From: Drosophila miranda
Taxonomy: Eukaryota; Arthropoda; Insecta; Diptera; Drosophilidae
Length of the DNA: 64,000 bases
Assembly (NCBI RefSeq): GCF_003369915.1
Contig: NW_022881625.1
Coordinates: forward strand, 3,410,001-3,474,000
Direction of reading: 5' to 3'
Below, in pieces: positions 11,925 to 23,840 of this stretch. Position 1 is the first letter of the stretch. Every line of letters begins with the position of its first letter. The notes below the pieces were generated by a model. It made no database searches, was not told the origin of the DNA, and worked only from the letters and a program-made list of their open reading frames with translations. Position numbers and translations under genes: made by a program.

Positions 11925-11938
11925 GTGCATATCAGCAG
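11925..11938. repeat. Target-site duplication, 3' side of R1-like copy 2
   Basis: GTGCATATCAGCAG here matches GTGGCATATCAGCAG at 16569-16583 on the other side of the element. The uninterrupted site is visible in the other strand copies (around 17740-17754 and 21170-21184). About 14-15 bp is in the range produced by R1-type elements. Confidence 0.75.
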
Positions 11939-12383
11939 AATGAATCTATCTCTCAGCTTTATTTACGTGGCGGTTCTCAGAGGATTTCAACCACGCGTCT
12001 AAGTTTATTTGCAGCTTAGCCCGATTAGTGCGAAATATACATATATCACGCCATCACGCACCACGCTACATACCAGAACCTGGACGATGCGCCAGTTAGC
12101 GCCCTAAAAAGAAGCTATAGCTATTACATAGCGCTCTTCGTACCAATTGAAAGTATCCTGTCGCATACAATCCCCCTTGGTGAGGCGAGGTTATCTAACA
12201 CGTCTTCCATCTATGGGTCTCGCACCCGTGAGAGCGGCAAACTCCACGAGGAGCCTACGGCTATCCCCGCTAACGTTTGTATCAACCACAGCCACCACGA
12301 TACTCCCACTAGGGCCGACCTCAATGCAGCCTTGGAACTGCACAACCGTGTACCATCTTAAGGACTCAGCTCGATCCTCCCTT

Positions 12384-14684
12384 TTAGCCCGACCGCCGAT
12401 AGGAATCCACCAGCCCGTGCGGCCTTGCCGTTCGCAGCTGCTTCGCCTGGAGAACGCCAGTCCGGCGAACCCGTCGAGATCCGCATTCTCTCCTGAGAAG
12501 CCGTCACATCGGAGAAGTCCAGTCGCCATCCGTGTACTGCACTCCAAGTCCATCGAGGTCTCGCAATCTGCATAGAGGGACAAGCACATAGAAGTGCTGC
12601 CAATCCTCCGTCTGCGCCGCATAGACAGCTGCTGTCCTAAGGCTTCATCCATGCAGAAATGCATTGACACCTGCCCGTCACAGAACCCAGCGCGCACGTA
12701 CCCAAACCTCGTTCCTGTAACAAGCCTCGTTCCATAACCTGCGTCACCCACCTCAGCACCATCATCCCATCTGCTTGCCACTCGCACAACAGCCTCTCAG
12801 TCCTAGTCGCGCCATCTTCTGACTTCCAGCTAGATTTGCCAAATACTTCGCCCCCCCCCCCACAGCCAATCCGCCTCCCTCCCTCCCACGGTAGACTCCA
12901 CGCTTTAGTTTGCATACTCCATCTCGCCGAGGCGTAGTGCAGCATTCCACTCGACGTTGTCGAAGCTCCCTTGAAGTCCACGAAGACTCCGAGCACGTAT
13001 TTCGACCGGCTGGCCGAAAACAGTACTCTCGACGTGTTTCCAAGCATCCTCCACACAACGTCCTTGGCGAAAGCCAAATTGCCATCTGCAGCCATCCGGA
13101 ATGGTGTCCTTCAGACGATTCACCATGATGCCCTCAAGCACTTTGCCCAGCACTGGCAACAGACAGATACCCCGATATGAGATAGGATCGGTCCGGTCCT
13201 TATCGGGTCCTTCAGAAGTGGAACCACCCTAGGATGCTTCCATTCCGTTGGGAAATACCCTGTCTACAGGCAGCGGGAATACATCGCTGTCATGTGCTGA
13301 GGGATGGCACGCCACAATGCCATACAAATGGCACCTGTGATGCCGTCCATGCCGGGAGAGCGTCTGCTCTTCAACCTGGCGACGCATGCATCAACCTCGA
13401 AAGCTTCGAGGGCTGGTGGAGCCTCGATCGGATGGCAATGGTGCATTCGACTCCGCAACAGGAAAGAAGTTGCAAAGGAGCACACCCGCACAGTCGCGCC
13501 ATGTTGCGACCAGCCACCATCCGTACGAAGGCATCCAATCTCCGCGCTCTTTTTGCGGCCTCGGCAAATCCTGTAGACGTGCCCCATGGATCATCTCTGT
13601 TCTCTCCACGAAGCGTCGCCAGTTGTCTTCCTTCGATCTCAGGATGAGCTTCTTGTACTGCGCTGAGAAGATCCTCAACGCGAGCACAAGTTCCCTGCTG
13701 CGTCGGTCTCGTGCCGACGAGCGTCCTGGAGCCTTCGCCTCAGTCTCCTGACCTCTCGGCGTTTGGAGTGTAGTTCGGCAGTCCACCAAACTACTTTTCT
13801 CGCGGCTCTCGGTGTGCTGCGTCCCAGCACTCTGTCGCACACACTGTGCACTACAGAGCGCAGTGCAGACACTTGGTTGTCCAACGGCGATTCGGCGGTG
13901 TCTTCCGGTAATTCGGCTGTCTCCCTTACCACTTCCTCCTCGAACAATCGCCAGCGCGCATTGGAAAGCTTCCAGGACGCACAGGAGCAATGGCTCAACT
14001 GCGTCGTTCGGGTCAGTCGTCACCACAACATGGATCATGTTGTGATCGCTGGTGTCCCATTCCTTCACTTCCCAATCGTATGTGGCCCACATAGTCGCAG
14101 CTTGGTTGACGATTGTCACATCGATATCGCTTTGGCCTCTACGGTTATCGAATGTAAACACCCGACTGGCTTCATGAGCACGCCGGCTCTCATCTCGGTT
14201 ATCCACTCAGACAGCAGCTCACCCCGTGCATAGTTAGCTTGCCCCGATTATGTCCGGAGAGCTTGCTAAACCACGCTGGGGATACTGCGTTCGCGTCGAG
14301 CCCAAAGATGACAGGAGTGCGGCTGCCCAGCAGCAGCACCGCATCTAAGTACCTGAGGTACGGCGCCAAGTGTCGAATTGGCAGTACACGGAGCATAGGA
14401 AGATTGAGCCGAATCTTCCCGTAACTCTGACGCATACTCCAAAATCCGTGGTAAGGGATCCATTGGCATGCAGATGGCGTCCGGTTCGTCGACGATGATA
14501 GCAGCTTTTCCTCGGCGGTCCTGGAATACTCGCATTCCAGAAGGAAGGCCGTAATCCGCCCTGCTCCATCGACGTACGGCTCCTGGACCAGTGCGAACTG
14601 ACGGCCAGAGCTGCGCATGATGGCTCCGAGTTCCATCACAGCCGCTCGGCCACGGCCACAATTAGCTTGGATGAAGCTAAACAT
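12384..14684 (-). pseudogene. R1-like ORF2 with internal RT deletion, copy 2
   Basis: The N-terminal endonuclease is readable from MFSFIQANCGRG. The RT fingers and palm up to VFVDFKGA are present (about 13160-12950), but the segment with the YADD catalytic motif, equivalent to 4433-5175 of copy 1, is deleted. The C-terminal knuckle region is badly scrambled by one-base deletions. It is non-functional as assembled. Confidence 0.8.
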
Positions 14685-16082
14685 TAATGTCTAGCTTGCA
14701 CACTCGCCAGTACCGCTGCGTAGATCGGGCACGCCGCTGACAGCATGGAGTGTGCTGCAGGTACCCCTTGAAGCGGCAGTTGCGGCAGTCCACGGGGTTG
14801 GGACACCGTGCAACGTTGTGGCCGTTCTGTCCACACCGGTGCACACGTTCTCCTTTAGGCGACATTGCGACACCTTGTGGTCAAAGCCTGCACATCTGTG
14901 GCAGGCGTATGTTCGGACCAAGGAGCGGCAGCGGCATCTAAACCACTTTATGTACACGCATTCGTGCAACGCCTCCTGTGCCTTCGCGTCGACTCTAGCG
15001 TCACGTTGATCGTGGCGCCGTCGGTGACCGACCAGGGTTTACTGCCCAGGTGAACCGACTTTTTTAAATTCCGCGGCAGTCATGTCTCCTCCAGGTTCTT
15101 CGCGAAGAGCTTCTCCATGAACTCTTCAGGTGTGATCGACGTGTCCACGTCATACACCACGACCTGAGCTTGGTCTCCGGCCTCTTCTTGACCACCAGTC
15201 CTGCTTCGGTGAATTTGCTGCTGGCACTACCTTCCTCAGTTCGCTCACTGAAGGGGTGCGAATAATCGCTCCTCCGCTCTTCAGCTCGCGAACCTCGTGG
15301 GCGCGGACTCCAAGTGCCGGCACCACGGTCTTCTTTACTCGCTCCACAAGCTCCTTGCTGGTCTCCTTCGGGTTCTTGCTCCTTATTAGAGCAGACCAGG
15401 TATCCCTCTAGGCCTTGGGATCGGTGCAGCGACGGCGCTCGGTGCGGGCAGGCCTGGGAAGGCTGTCGCATACGCAGCGGTTGTGACGGCGGTGGTGCCC
15501 GTGTGGCAGCAGAAGCGGGTCTCGGTGGAGGCGGCATTCTTGCCCTCTCCTCCAGGCGCACCTTTTCTCCAGCCAGGCCATGACCAACTCGTCGTACCGG
15601 TTGGTAGCGACGAGGATTCCCATGGAAGCCTCTGGCGGCATCAGCCCCTTCAGCACAGCCTCGTTCACCGCCATCCTGATCGCAGACATTTCCGCGATGA
15701 TGGCCGAGTAGCCTGCCGCGACAATGCCAGTTGCCGGGCATGTGGCAGCGGCAGCGGCGGTGGCGGCAGCGGTGGTGGCAGCGATGGTGGCAGCGATGGT
15801 AGCAGCGGCGGCAGATGTACTGGCAGCGGTGGTGGCAGCGGCAGCGGCAGCACCAGAGGTGCCTGGAGCCTCCTCAAAGGGGAGCGATGGTGGCGGCGAT
15901 CTCTCGGCAGGGATCGGCAGCTCTCCGGCTATCCCAATCCCAAGCCCGATCTTTTTGTCTCCCTTTTTGGCGGCTGAGGACTTCGGCCGACTCCGCCTGC
16001 GGGCGGGAACGCTCGACGACGAGCTCGCCCCTACACTAGCCAGGCTAGTGTCGCTGGCGTCGGCCACCGTATCCACTTCCAT
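14684..16082 (-). pseudogene. R1-like ORF1 (gag), copy 2
   Basis: ATG 16082 (MEVDTVADASDTSL). The ORF includes an expanded GCN/ACC-type repeat (15735-15870) encoding mostly Ala and Thr, then CCHC knuckles near 14900-14720. Frameshifts occur near 15590, 15410, 15225, 15105 and 14770. The end overlaps the ORF2 ATG (TAATG at 14686-14682). Confidence 0.75.
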
Positions 16083-16568
16083 CCCCGGCGAGTTGTGGCT
16101 CCCTCTATTGTGTGACTCGACACTAAACGGCACTAGTGATACGCGAACCAAAAGTCTCAGCGGAGACACGAACCGCAAGTTCTAGCGGAGACTAAAACCG
16201 AAAGTTTTAGCAGGGACACCAACCGAATCTCCGAACTCAAGCCAAAGCTTCGAACCAAAGCTTCAAACTCGAACGTGCTGACGAACTATTCCGACTTGTT
16301 GTCGAACTATTCGCACTTGTGGACGAACTAAGGTTCCGCACGTGGCTGTTTTTAGCGTTTATTTTACAAATATTAATTTGCAAAATAGCTGCTCTGTTTT
16401 TTCACCAAATTAACACGCGATTTCACTGGCGAACAGCGCGTGATCTCGCGGCAATTTTAATATATTTTCCACTTGGAAAAATCACTTTTTACTTTACTCG
16501 AACGACGGTATAGCGGACCGCTTGAAAAACACGTCTGCTTCGAGTGGCAGTCAAAAAGCAACTGAGAG

Positions 16569-17754
16569 GTGGCATATCAGCAGTCATTTAATTAGCTGTT
16601 TCAGATTCCGATTTCTTTTTGCGGACTTTTGCTTACGTTAAAGCGCGCTTTCCACACCTCTGCCTCCGCCGCCGTTCTAAAGGAAAACTGTAGAATCTGA
16701 TTTACGACTCTCTCCAACTTCAAGTATTTCCCCCTCTGCCAGCGTGCCAGTTGTACGCCAGCGTCGACGCTTTGGTTATCTCATGCAGGGCAATTTGTCA
16801 AGCCAAATAACGGTCTGCGTGTCAGTTTCAGTTCCATTTTTTGCATCACGGAGAACAGAACAGAACACAACATGTCCAAGGGATCGGTCCTACCACAGTA
16901 TATAGCGGTTTATCGCCAGCTTTGGCGCCATGTGTATGGGCGCCTCAATCGGCTGGTCCGAAATTTGTAATTTCGAGTTCTTTAAGAGATTTACTAACTA
17001 ATTTCAGCTGTAAATAAAGAAGCATTAGTGTACAGCTTATAATTCTTTAACATTGACATGGCGTTTTCGCACAAAATGTTCTTTGGACGCCAGTGACAGC
17101 TCTGCCAGTTCAATATTTCAATTTTTGCAGCGCGTCTCGCCCAATTTTCCGCAATTAAATTCCACCAGCAAAGCTATCAACAAATATGCTGTTAGGCCAC
17201 AAACCTTCTATATTGTACTTTTAGAAAAGTAATATTTGTTAAAGTGGCGTGTGCTGTATACGTTTAACAGCAATGTTAAAGAATTATAAGCTGCACACTA
17301 ATGCTTCTTTATTTACAGCTGAAATTAGTTAGTAAATCTCTTAAAGAACTCGAATTACAAATTTCGGACCAGCCGATTGAGGCGCCATACACATGGCGCC
17401 AAAGCTGGCCGATAAACCGGCTATATACTGTGGTAAGACCGATCCCTTGGACATGTTGTGTTCTGTTCTGTTTCCGTGATGCAAAAAATGGAACTGAAAC
17501 TGACACGCAGACCGTTATTTGGCTTGACAAATTGCCCTGCATGAGATAACCAAAGCGTCGACGCTGGCGTACAACTGGCACGCTGGCAGAGGGGAAATAC
17601 TTGAAGTTAGAGAGAGTCGTAAATCAGATTCTACAGTTTCCCTTTAGAACGGCGGCGGAGGCAGAGGTGTGGAAAGCGCGCTTTAACGTAAGCAAAAGTC
17701 CCCAAAAGCAATCGGAATCTGAAACAGCTAATTAAATGACTGCTGATATGCCAC
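16569..17754. repeat. Inverted repeat of RhoGAP 5' flank (arms ~485 bp, loop ~217 bp)
   Basis: The left arm 16569-17054 is RhoGAP 5' flank in plus orientation; the right arm 17272-17754 is the same flank in minus orientation. The join, near 17246-17271, includes about 25 bases (TGTGCTGTATACGTTTAACA) not found in uninverted copies. The same join occurs at 59451-59470, so it arose once and was then duplicated. A transcript across it would fold into a long hairpin. Confidence 0.85.
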
Positions 17755-18916
17755 CGCCACCTCCACCCACCCCCAATACACACACCCGCCTATTGTTATA
17801 AGAACAATCAAGTGCCTCTATAACAATCCGTTCGCTGCCAGTCGGCTATCTGGAGCTACTGATTATACTTTTGCGCGGAACTTAGGCACTTTATATTTCA
17901 TCTTGCTACGCTACGAAAATGGTATTTATTACACACAGATTGATCGGATCACCGCAAAATTATATATCTGCTATAGGAAACATCAGCCAGAACTATAATT
18001 TGTACTGGATCGTGCTTTAATATCACTATACGCTCATACATAAGTACCAAATATAGATGGTTGGGTATGTTGCGTGGGGAGCCCAACATCCATTTTGAAA
18101 GATACAGATTTATTGTCATCTGCTTTAGGAGCACATGCATGCAGGATACTTCCAATTCTAGAAATCCATATATTTATGTGAATTCCACTTACAAGAGTAT
18201 TTCATTTTCGGCGTAAGCTTCATTTCCGGGGCATTTTTGGGGGGGCATTTTATTGCATCGTGTGAAAGTAGATAATAGCATTACCTACCAAAATAATTGA
18301 ATGGGCGTAAATCGCCTGGAGAGCATCTAATCTGGCTCTTAACACACATCATCGTACTTATCACGCCGAAAACACATGTAGGTAGGTTTCTAAACTGTGA
18401 CAAAATTCCTATTCCAACGGTCACATGGCGGTCAAGTTATCAGGAAGTGGCGTCCTCATTGATGTTGATCGTTTGGATTTGAAGGAGGAGCATCGAACGG
18501 GCAGTGGACACATTCAACCAGGTGCAGCGAAGTGGAGCGGCTGGCCTGCTGATAATCGTCTAACGTTTGATATGGGTTGAACATTTCAAGTGTTCCACTG
18601 GGGAGAATCCGCTTTGCACCCGGTTCCTTGTTTTGTGTTAATGCAATAGAGGTGTTTTTCCCTAGATAACATTCTATTTTGTTTCAAGTATGGCACTGCA
18701 CATACACACAAGCCATGGTTCGACGATAATTTACAGATAATTTCCACTCATCATATCCTCAGAATGGATTAGTGCTTTGGGTACATTCAAGTCTTTATTA
18801 CGTCGCATACAAAAGTGTTTACAGTTTCAGTTTACCCGCATTTATGGCATAGCTGCAGGATGATCGAAATGGTGTTATATAACGAAACGGCTGGGTGCAG
18901 TGATCCATATGGATTT
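17755..18916 (-). other. RhoGAP copy B 3' flank
   Basis: No gene seen. The minus strand has an AATAAA poly(A) signal (18794-18799) about 120 bp past the RhoGAP stop. The stretch is almost identical to 21190-22367 and 59960-61154, and inverted relative to 10855-11938. Confidence 0.6.
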
Positions 18917-20389
18917 CTACTTCTTACGCTCTGCCTCCTCCATGGCGCGCATCATTTTGGCATCATGCTTCTCGTGATGCTCCCTTATGGCACGCTGGAG
19001 CTCCTCGCGATGACCTGCAGCGGTGTGCCTGAAAGGAGCGAGTGGAATCAATGAGCTGTGTCCCAAAGGAACGCAACGGAGTGGAGACAATGTGCTACCT
19101 TGTCCGTTTTGCTTGTTAAACTGCTTGATGAGGCGACGCTTCTTGGAGGACTCCGGAAGGCTCTGAATGTGCGCGTACAGCTGCGCCAGTGCAGTGTCCG
19201 TGTAATTGCTGTTGTTTGCCGCTGCCGTGGCGGCACGATCTACAAAAGTGTACACCTTGTTGACCGTCGAGTCGTCCGAGATGGATTCTTCAAGGGTTTG
19301 CTCCGGTGACATGGTTTTTTTTTGCGTTTGCGCTCAAGAAAGTACGCCCGAATATCGGTGGCTAGCTTTCGGGAACTTCGAAGATTTCCAGACCCTGCTG
19401 AATCATGTAGGACACAATGCTGGACATCTTCTTCGCCGTATAGTGGAGCGCCTCAGGCGGCATTTGCCTGGGGCAAATCAGGTGCGGTGTAAACAAGATG
19501 GCCAAATTCTCCGCGGACATCTTGTTGCTCTCCTCACGCGCTGCCACCGAATGGAGCATTTTAATAATGTGCTGCAGTAACTCGCGATGCTCTTCGGGGA
19601 GCAGGAGAAGGAGCAGCTGCACCGAGTTGAGAAGATGTTGTTGGCGCTCTGCGGTAGCCGCCACCTGACCCCCCATTAATGCCTGGCTAAGCGGCGCTAT
19701 CTGAAGATGTGCTGGATAGTGGGCGTCTGTAAGCAAAGGCTCTGGCAGCTCGGCCAGAAAGCTCTTAAAAACAGTGGCACAGTCGTGAGCCGAGAATCCT
19801 GTCAGTTCCAAATCCAAGGGCTGGTCGTGCTGTATGTGCATTCGTAGCTTGTTCTGCCTGGAAACGGCTCCTGTCTTGCGAAATAGTCCCTCCTGGGTGA
19901 GATCTGCATAATAGCATTTCCGCATTTATTATAATTTAATTTTCCGGACTCTCCCTGTCACTTACTCTTCTCCAGCATAAGAAACTCTTTGAGCTCCTCC
20001 AGGTGCATCAGAAAGCCTGCATCAATTTGTTGCTGCAGCGTTTCAGTGGGACTGTTGCCCGCCGACTTACTGCCTGCCCCAGCCGTGCAGCCTGTGGCAG
20101 GTCCGCGATTCTTCTTGGAGAGGCGATTCCACTTCTTTATCTTGCCCTTATCTTCGTAGACGATTTCATGGCACGGCATGTCGAACCTGCAACCCATAAA
20201 TCGGTAAGCACTATATTTCGATGGGATGGCAGCGTCGCTCGTGGCAACTTACTCGTCGGTGTTTAGTTCCAGCTCGGATGAGAGGTGCATGCGCACCAGA
20301 GACTTGTATTTTTCATAATTGCTGTTGCGCATGCGTGTCGCTAGGTCGCGGTCATTAAATTCATTGATGTTGGCGTATTCCATGTCCAT
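18917..20389 (-). pseudogene. ARHGAP19-like RhoGAP, copy B (frameshifted)
   Basis: Exons 20389-20253, 20186-19966, 19903-19099 and 19014-18917, all with GT..AG borders. The start MDMEYANINEFND is chosen because the leader upstream differs between copies. Exon 3 begins with LTQEGLFRKTG, carrying the catalytic arginine finger (Arg128), then KSFLAELPEPLLTD and NKMSAENLAILFTPHLI, the GAP core. One base is missing near 19372, right after the GAP domain (EIFEVP), and the A run at 19314-19322 has 9 A where 7 keep the frame. The tail is rich in Lys, Arg and Glu (EEAERKK). The protein would stimulate GTP hydrolysis by a Rho-family GTPase. RhoGAP54D is a candidate orthologue; I have not verified this. 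Confidence 0.8.
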
Positions 20390-22367
20390 TGTTATACGCA
20401 AGGGCGTATACAGGGCGACAGCAGTAGCCAAAGCAACAAAACAACAAAAGCACAGCACAAACGAAAAGGACTTCCGTAGATTCGAATCCCAGCACTCACA
20501 CGCTCACTTTAACAAATATTACTTTTCTAAAAGTACAATATAGAAGGTTTGTGCCCTGACAGCATATTTGTTGATAGCTTTGCTGGTGGAATTTAATTGC
20601 GGAAAATTGGGCGAGACGCGCTGCAAAAATTGAAATATTGAACTGGCAGAGCTGTCACTGGCGTCCAAAGAACATTTTGTGCGAAAACGCCATGTCAATG
20701 TTAAAGAATTATAAGCTGTACACTAATGCTTCTTTATTTACAGCTGAAATTAGTTAGTAAATCTCTTAAAGAACTCGAAATTACAAATTTCGGACCAGCC
20801 GATTGAGGCGCCCATACACATGGCGCCAAAGCTGGCCGATAAACCGGCTATATACTGTGGTAGGACCGATCCCTTGGACATGTTGTGTTCTGTTCTGTTC
20901 TCCTGATGCAAAAAATGGAACTGAAACTGACACGCAGACCGTTATTTGGCTTGACAAATTGCCCTGCATGAGATAACCAAAGCGTCGACGCTGGCGTACA
21001 ACTGGCACGCTGGCAGAGGGGGAAATACTTGAAGTTGGAGAGAGTCGTAAATCAGATTCTACAGTTTCCCTTTAGAACGGCGGCGGAGGCAGAGGTGTGG
21101 AAAGCGCGCTTTAACGTAAGCAAAAGTCCCCAAAAAGCAATCTGAATCTGAAACAGCTAATTAAATGACTGCTGATATGCCACGCCACCTCCACCCACCC
21201 CCAATACACACACCCCGCCTATTGTTATAAGAACAATCAAGTGCCTCTATAACAATCCGTTCGCTGCCAGTCGGCTATCTGGAGCTACTGATTATACTTT
21301 TGCGCGGAACTTAGGCACTTTATATTTCATCTTGCTACGCTACGAAAATGGTATTTATTACACACAGATTGAATCAGTATCGGATCACCGCAAAATTATA
21401 TATCTGCTATAGGAAACATCAGCCAGAACTATAATTTGTACTGGATCGTGCTTTAATATCACTATACGCTCATACATAAGTACCAAATATAGATGGTTGG
21501 GTATGTTGCGTGGGGAGCCCAACATCCATTTTGAAAGATACAGATTTATTGGTCATCTGACTTTAGGAGCACATGCATGCAGGATACTTCCAATTCTAGA
21601 AATCCAATATATCTATGTGGAATTCCACTTACAAGAGTATTTCATTTTCGGCGTAAGGCTTCATTTCCGGGGCATTTTTCTATTTATTGCATCGTGTGAA
21701 AGTATATAATAGCATTACCTACCAAAATAATTGAATGGGCGTAAATCGCCTGGAGAGCATCTAATCTGGCTCTTAACACACATCATCGTACTCATCACGC
21801 CGAAAACACATGTAGGTAGGTTTCTAAACTGTGACAAAATTCCTATTCCAACGGTCACATTTCGGTCAAGTTATCAGGAAAGTGGCGTCCTCATTGATGT
21901 TGATCGTTTGGATTTAAATTTGTATACGCGTGTGGAGGAGCATCGAACGGGCAGTGGACACATTCAACCAGGTGGCAGCGAAGTGGAGCGGCTGGCCTGC
22001 TGATAATCGTCTATCGTTTGATATGGGTTGAACATTTCAAGTGTTCCACTGGGGAGAATCCGCTTTGCACCCGGTTCCTTGTTTTGTGTTAATGCAATAG
22101 AGGTGTTTTTCCCTAGATAACATTCTATTTTGTTTCAAGTATGGCACTGCACATACACACAAGCCATGGTTCGACGATAGTTTACAGATAATTTACACTT
22201 ATCATATCCTCAGAATGGATTAGTGCTTTGGGTACATTCAAGTCTTTATTACGTCGCATACAAAAGTGTTTACAGTTTCAGTTTAGCCGCATTTATGGCA
22301 TAGCTGCAGGATGATCGAAATGGTGTTATATAACGAAACGGCTGGGTGCAGTGATCCATATGGATTT
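20390..22367. other. Intergenic region between RhoGAP copies B and C
   Basis: It consists of the 5' flank of copy B (20390-21185) followed by the 3' flank of copy C (21190-22367). This is the unoccupied form of the R1-like insertion site. An AATAAA signal for copy C is expected around 22245 on the minus strand. No coding region is supported. Confidence 0.6.
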
Positions 22368-23840
22368 CTACTTCTTACGCTCTGCCTCCTCCATGGCGCG
22401 CATCATTTTGGCATCATGCTTCTCGTGATGCTCCCTTATGGCACGCTGGAGCTCCTCGCGATGACCTGCAGCGGTGTGCCTGAAAGGAGCGAGTGGAATC
22501 AATGAGCTGTGTCCCAAAGGAACGCAACGGAGTGGAGACAATGTGCTACCTTGTCCGTTTTGCTTGTTAAACTGCTTGATGAGGCGACGCTTCTTGGAGG
22601 ACTCCGGAAGGCTCTGAATGTGCGCGTACAGCTGCGCCAGTGCAGTGTCCGTGTAATTGCTGTTGTTTGCCGCTGCCGTGGCGGCACGATCTACAAAAGT
22701 GTACACCGTGTTGACCGTCGAGTCGTCCAAGATGGATTCTTCAAGGGTTTGCTCCGGTGACATGGTTTTTTTTGCGTTTGCGCTCAAGAAAGTACGCCCG
22801 AATATCGGTGGCTAGCTTTCCGGGAACTTCGAAGATTTCCAGACCCTGCTGAATCATGTAGGACACAATGCTGGACATCTTCTTCGCCGTATAGTGGAGC
22901 GCCTCAGGCGGCATTTGCCTGGGGCAAATCAGGTGCGGTGTAAACAAGATGGCCAAATTCTCCGCGGACATCTTGTTGCTCTCCTCACGCGCTGCCACCG
23001 AATGGAGCATTTTAATAATGTGCTGCAGTAACTCGCGATGCTCTTCGGGGAGCAGGAGAAGGAGCAGCTGCACCGAGTTGAGAAGATGTTGTTGGCGCTC
23101 TGCGGTAGCCGCCACCTGACCCCCCATTAATGCCTGGCTAAGCGGCGCTATCTGAAGATGTGCTGGATAGTGGGCGTCTGTAAGCAAAGGCTCTGGCAGC
23201 TCGGCCAGAAAGCTCTTAAAAACAGTGGCACAGTCGTGAGCCGAGAATCCTGTCAGTTCCAAATCCAAGGGCTGGTCGTGCTGTATGTGCATTCGTAGCT
23301 TGTTCTGCCTGGAAACGGCTCCTGTCTTGCGAAATAGTCCCTCCTGGGTGAGATCTGCAGAATAGCATTTCCGCATTTAGAATAATTCAATTTTCCGGAC
23401 TCTCCCTGTCACTTACTCTTCTCCAGCATAAGAAACTCTTTGAGCTCCTCCAGGTGCATCAGAAAGCCTGCATCAATTTGTTGCTGCAGCGTTTCAGTGG
23501 GACTGTTGCCCGCCGACTTACTGCCTGCCCCAGCCGTGCAGCCTGTGGCAGGTCCGCGATTCTTCTTGGAGAGGCGATTCCACTTCTTTATCTTGCCCTT
23601 ATCTTCGTAGACGATTTCATGGCACGGCATGTCGAACCTGCAACCCATAAATCGGTAAGCACTATATTTCGATGGGATGGCAGCGTCGCTCGTGGCAACT
23701 TACTCGTCGGTGTTTAGTTCCAGCTCGGAGGAGAGGTGCATGCGCACCAGAGACTTGTATTTTTCATAATTGCTGTTGCGCATGCGTGTCGCTAGGTCGC
23801 GGTCATTAAATTCATTGATGTTGGCGTATTCCATGTCCAT
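22368..23840 (-). CDS. ARHGAP19-like RhoGAP, copy C (GAP domain open, C-terminal frameshift)
   Basis: Exons 23840-23704, 23637-23417, 23354-22550 and 22465-22368, with consensus splice sites; the phases fit if the A run after KRKRKK-type codons has 7 A. Here it has 8 (22766-22773), so the frame ends 15 codons later at 22741, giving about 323 residues instead of about 419. The GAP domain runs from about residue 115 to 305: arginine finger in GLFRKTG (Arg128), KSFLAELPEPLLTD, and NKMSAENLAILFTPHLI. The lost tail is a charged region ending AKMMRAMEEAERKK. It is the downstream partner of a direct tandem pair with copy B, offset exactly 3451 bp. It would act on a Rho GTPase at the cortex; human ARHGAP19 functions in cytokinesis. 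Confidence 0.75.

Larger units (their letters stand above)
11939..16568 (-). mobile_element. R1-clade non-LTR retrotransposon, copy 2 (both ends present)
   Basis: This is the only copy with both natural ends and flanking target-site duplications. The 3' tail 11939-12200 contains no poly(A) run. Relative to copies 1 and 3, about 740 bp of the RT region is missing, with the junction near 12850-12925; ragged C runs and CCCTCCC repeats sit at that junction. The 11939-13000 part has a very high density of one-base deletions in doubled letters, which looks like consensus error or unusual decay. The alanine/glycine-type trinucleotide tract in ORF1 (15735-15870) is much longer than in the other copies. 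Confidence 0.85.
18917..23840 (-). repeat. Direct tandem duplication, period 3451 bp (RhoGAP B and C)
   Basis: Gene start, all splice sites and the stop in copy C are each displaced by 3451 bp from copy B. The repeated unit includes the gene, its 5' flank and its 3' flank. Differences are few (scattered substitutions and one-base indels), so the duplication is recent or homogenised. Confidence 0.85.
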
